Origin: Nipponacmea schrenckii
Taxonomy: Eukaryota > Mollusca > Gastropoda > Lottiidae
DNA length: 64,000 bases
Assembly (NCBI GenBank): GCA_030562195.1
Contig: JAUJPP010000005.1
Location: forward strand, 12,644,826 to 12,708,825
Reading direction: 5' to 3'
The position numbers and the translations under genes are program-made. Positions 61,027 through 64,000 of this stretch are shown one piece after another. A model generated the notes under the pieces. The model did not search any database. It saw only the letters and a list, made by a program, of their open reading frames with translations, and had not been told where the DNA came from. Position 1 is the stretch's first letter. Every line of letters starts with the position of its first letter.

Positions 61027-61506
61027 TACAAGCGGTTGCATAGAAAGATAAGCCAACTTTTAAGTATACTTTTCGTTAAACACAGGTAGAAACTCTAAAA
61101 TTATTTGGGCCTAATCCACGATCTCATCAATATAAATGTTCACACCAAATTTCATTCAAATCAGATGAAAGTTTGCCTCTATTGTGTTCACCAGCAAATC
61201 TTCATGTGTTTGGACTAAGTCAAGGGCAATAACTCAAATATAGTTCATCGAAAAATCGTCAATGTTGAAGTTGTCCATGTTCATAAATGAAATGATCACA
61301 ACGAATTTTAATCAAATCAGATGAAAACTGTACTCTCTATGGCAATCACAAGCCAATTTTGACACATTTTGACTAAGTCAAGTGCAATTACAATAAAAAC
61401 GATATCGCGTTCACAAGTCTATTTCGAAGCGTTTTGACTAAGTCAATGACAATAACAGGCCGACAAACCGACGGACCGACAGACGACATTTATAATGTGT
61501 ACGTAT
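61027..61506 (+). repeat. dispersed repeat, 'agcaagatacgcccac' family
   Basis: It starts with 'acaagcggttgcatagaaag' and ends with 'ttataatgtgtacgtata'. It is joined directly to the palindromic element on the left and to another copy of its own family on the right. Confidence 0.65.
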
Positions 61507-61820
61507 AACAAGCGGTTGCTTAGCAAGATACGCCCACTTTAAAATATATTTTCTGTTTTAACACAGGCAGAAACTTTAAAATTATTTAGGTCTTATTGAA
61601 GTTCTCATCAATATAAATGTTAACACTAATTTTCATTCAAATCCAATGGAAATTGTAACATCTATCACGTTCACAAGCTAATTTTAACGCGTTTTAACAA
61701 AGTCAAGTGCAATAACTCAAAACCGTTCATCGTAAAATCGAGATCTCATCAATATAAATGATCACAGCAAGTTTCATTCAATGTTTATTCAATGTTTCAT
61801 TATAATGTGAACGTATAAAA
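61507..61820 (+). repeat. dispersed repeat, 'agcaagatacgcccac' family, adjacent copy
   Basis: It starts with 'aacaagcggttgcttagcaa' and ends with 'ttataatgtgaacgtataaa', in tandem with the preceding copy. Confidence 0.65.
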
Positions 61821-61829
61821 ACGGTAAAC

Positions 61830-64000
61830 GACGCCAATTTGTGTATGTTTAGGAATATCACCGACCATACTGTAGTTCATATTCTAGTCTCTTATGCATC
61901 AACTGTTCAGGACACACCTCTTACCTATTATACCACTGACAGCATTGACTTACAAACGCCATTTAGGACACCAATTGATCCAAAGCATCGTCTCGACTCA
62001 TAGATTTTTTGACATTAAAACTATACAGATGTCAAATATGGAGATTGACATTGGTGTCTAATTTCAACCGTACAGATTGATTCATTGACATTTGGAACTA
62101 TTGGAATTGTAGGCTACCTGATACGATATTTAACTGTCTAGAACTGTTGTAATGAGAGAAATGTTTTCATTTGAAATGTCTCGCCGTTTCTTTTATTTCA
62201 TGGAGGATATGTGAGTTTTGTTACGTGTCTATCACAAGATAAAGGCCAATAACAATAACCAGTTAGATATGTATCTTCTAGCACACTAACAATACGTTGA
62301 TATAGGTAGTATCCGGTTTCCTTCTACCAGAGATCCAGGTCGGGGTAAACGTGGAAAATAAACAATTTGCTATTTCAGCTTATAAAAGCTTGGTGTTTTC
62401 CCAATTACTTCTTTCCAGAATTAATAATCGGCACCACTTTCTTCCCCATGTACTGTAATTTTGTGTGGATCGAAGACTTTAATCGACATTATAGTTTGTA
62501 TTTATTGTAATGCTATCAGTAACCAAGTTTTATCTGCTAAAATAATCAACTACCTTATACTCTACTACTGCATTGTTTAACTCAATTTTATTATTGCGAT
62601 CAAGATGATTAAAACATATCAAGTTATTGGCATTTTAACTAACATTCTGGATTAAAATCTCTACACTAGACCAAAGCCCTATATGAAATGATATCCCTTT
62701 TGTAATGTTGCGATAACTATAGGAATATCATGATATTACGTAAATGTCTACAGTCGCCTATTTGGGTCCCAAGTTCCAAAACGGTCTGTAATACAATGCC
62801 CAAAAAAGGTTATCCAATATTTTATTTAAATTTCTATACTTTTATATTCGAAATCGGATAAGCCGTCTTTTACTAATAATTTATTTAGATAAATGAAGAT
62901 CATGGATGGAAAGTTAAGTTCCCCAGAAAAAAAACCTATTCAGATTTGCACTTTAATAAGATTGATGATGACTTTCTATTTTCAAAACCACAACATACAC
63001 TGCACCGGACAACATACATTGGCAATTAGCTCTTTTACATTATATTAGTAAAGTGAAGTACATTATATCAAACGCCTATATATATATCAATTTGGTTGAA
63101 TAACGAGCCACTTTTCAAATAATCAAAAATGATACTGAATTAATTTCTCCGTTATTTGGTATGACTTATTGCAACAATTAAACTGAACAATGGGGTATAA
63201 ACAACAGAAATGAAATCTAAGGGAGTTTTACGTCCGATATAAACAATAGAAGCATATCGTGAGAAACTATCAGCAATCACTAATAATTATCATGTGAAAG
63301 AGTTTATATGTTACTGTCTTCTCATTACATTTCTACTCACAGATGTTTTTTACAAGAAAATGTTAATATCGTGTATGTAGGCTACTTATCAAATCATGGC
63401 TATTTTAAAAGTGACATTGAATTCCAACAAAAAAAAACTGTATTATTCTTACTTCCATCGGAAATGGTTTTGGCTTTTCATATTAACCTTTGGGAGTTTT
63501 TATTTATCACCAACGCTGCAACCTTGTTGTTTTGCGGAATGTCTCCTTGGTTGGCATTAAGTTACGTGGTAAGGCTATATTAATTTATGAAATGCTCTGA
63601 CTTATTCTTGATCTAAGCTAAGTATAAAGCCAGAAGTAGCATGGTATCATGCTAGCTTTGATAAGTATCAAAGTACCTGAAACAAGACTGTAAGATATTA
63701 ATGACAATATTTTGACTTTGACTTAACAATGAATTCTTGTACCACTATAAATATATTTTAATTTTCAGAAATAGAGAGGCTTTGGTATTTGAATTTGTTT
63801 AGCCGAGTTATCAAGGTTTCCAATGTTTGAGTCGTCACTGCTTTTGTGGTTATATTAATTTTGTTTCATAAGAAGACAGATTCACATAAGACTTGTTCTT
63901 ATTGATAATAAAAATATTCCAATTAAAATGTAACAGTTCCACAAATTTATCTACTTACTCGATATTGCTAGATTAGTATAGGTTTATTACATACTGGTAG
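61830..64000. other. intergenic to window end, no gene seen
   Basis: AT-rich sequence. The only identified item is a short SINE 3'-end fragment (reverse-complement 'agggagttttacgtccgata') at about 63200-63240. The open frame at 63308-63583 has no recognisable similarity. Confidence 0.45.

Overview
This is a window of animal nuclear DNA. It is AT-rich, its genes are split by GT-AG introns, one intron is of the rare U12 (AT-AC) class, and tRNA-derived SINEs, miniature inverted-repeat elements, non-LTR retrotransposon remnants and many minisatellites are present. Proteins resemble their bilaterian orthologues. Short repeats containing the phrases 'aagtcaagggcaataactc' and 'gccagtgggcgtatattacc' occur in introns and intergenic DNA. 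I think a mollusc (gastropod or limpet type) is the best guess, but the sequence alone does not prove it.

Layout. 0.5-4.1 kb (-): a five-exon gene for a 527-residue protein I do not recognise (acidic/basic N-terminus, helical C-terminus); one exon was found only by splice phase. 8.6-10.2 kb (-): an intronless gene for the GPI-transamidase subunit PIG-S. 11.8-21.3 kb (+): a twelve-exon gene for a class I (iron-sulfur) fumarate hydratase with a mitochondrial-type N-terminus; two introns carry tandem arrays. 22.7-24.9 kb (-): four-exon mitochondrial ribosomal protein L47. 25.5-33.4 kb (+): eight-exon prohibitin-2, head-to-head with MRPL47 across about 0.55 kb that holds ETS- and YY1-like motifs; its sixth intron is AT-AC. 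35.2-37.0 kb (-): three-exon membrane protein with a signal peptide, a von Willebrand A domain, a Ser/Thr-rich stalk containing a fresh 114-bp duplication, and a C-terminal membrane segment.

From 37.1 to 64 kb I see no intact protein gene. This part holds a 717-bp fold-back element flanked by TA, minisatellites with 17-, 45- and 69-bp periods, SINE copies, a C-rich stop-poor stretch that may be degraded coding DNA, and a truncated, frameshifted reverse-transcriptase/RNase H element inserted into a minisatellite.

Four of the six genes act in core organelle biology: fumarate hydratase (probably the citric acid cycle), MRPL47 (mitochondrial translation), prohibitin-2 (inner-membrane scaffold) and PIG-S (ER GPI anchoring). 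The likely shared MRPL47/PHB2 promoter is the only arrangement that suggests linked regulation. The best leads for a second look are the U12 intron in PHB2, the class I fumarase in an animal, the unrecognised 527-residue protein, and a 43-bp retrotransposon tail with perfect 12-bp target duplications for which an uninterrupted copy of the target repeat exists elsewhere in the window.
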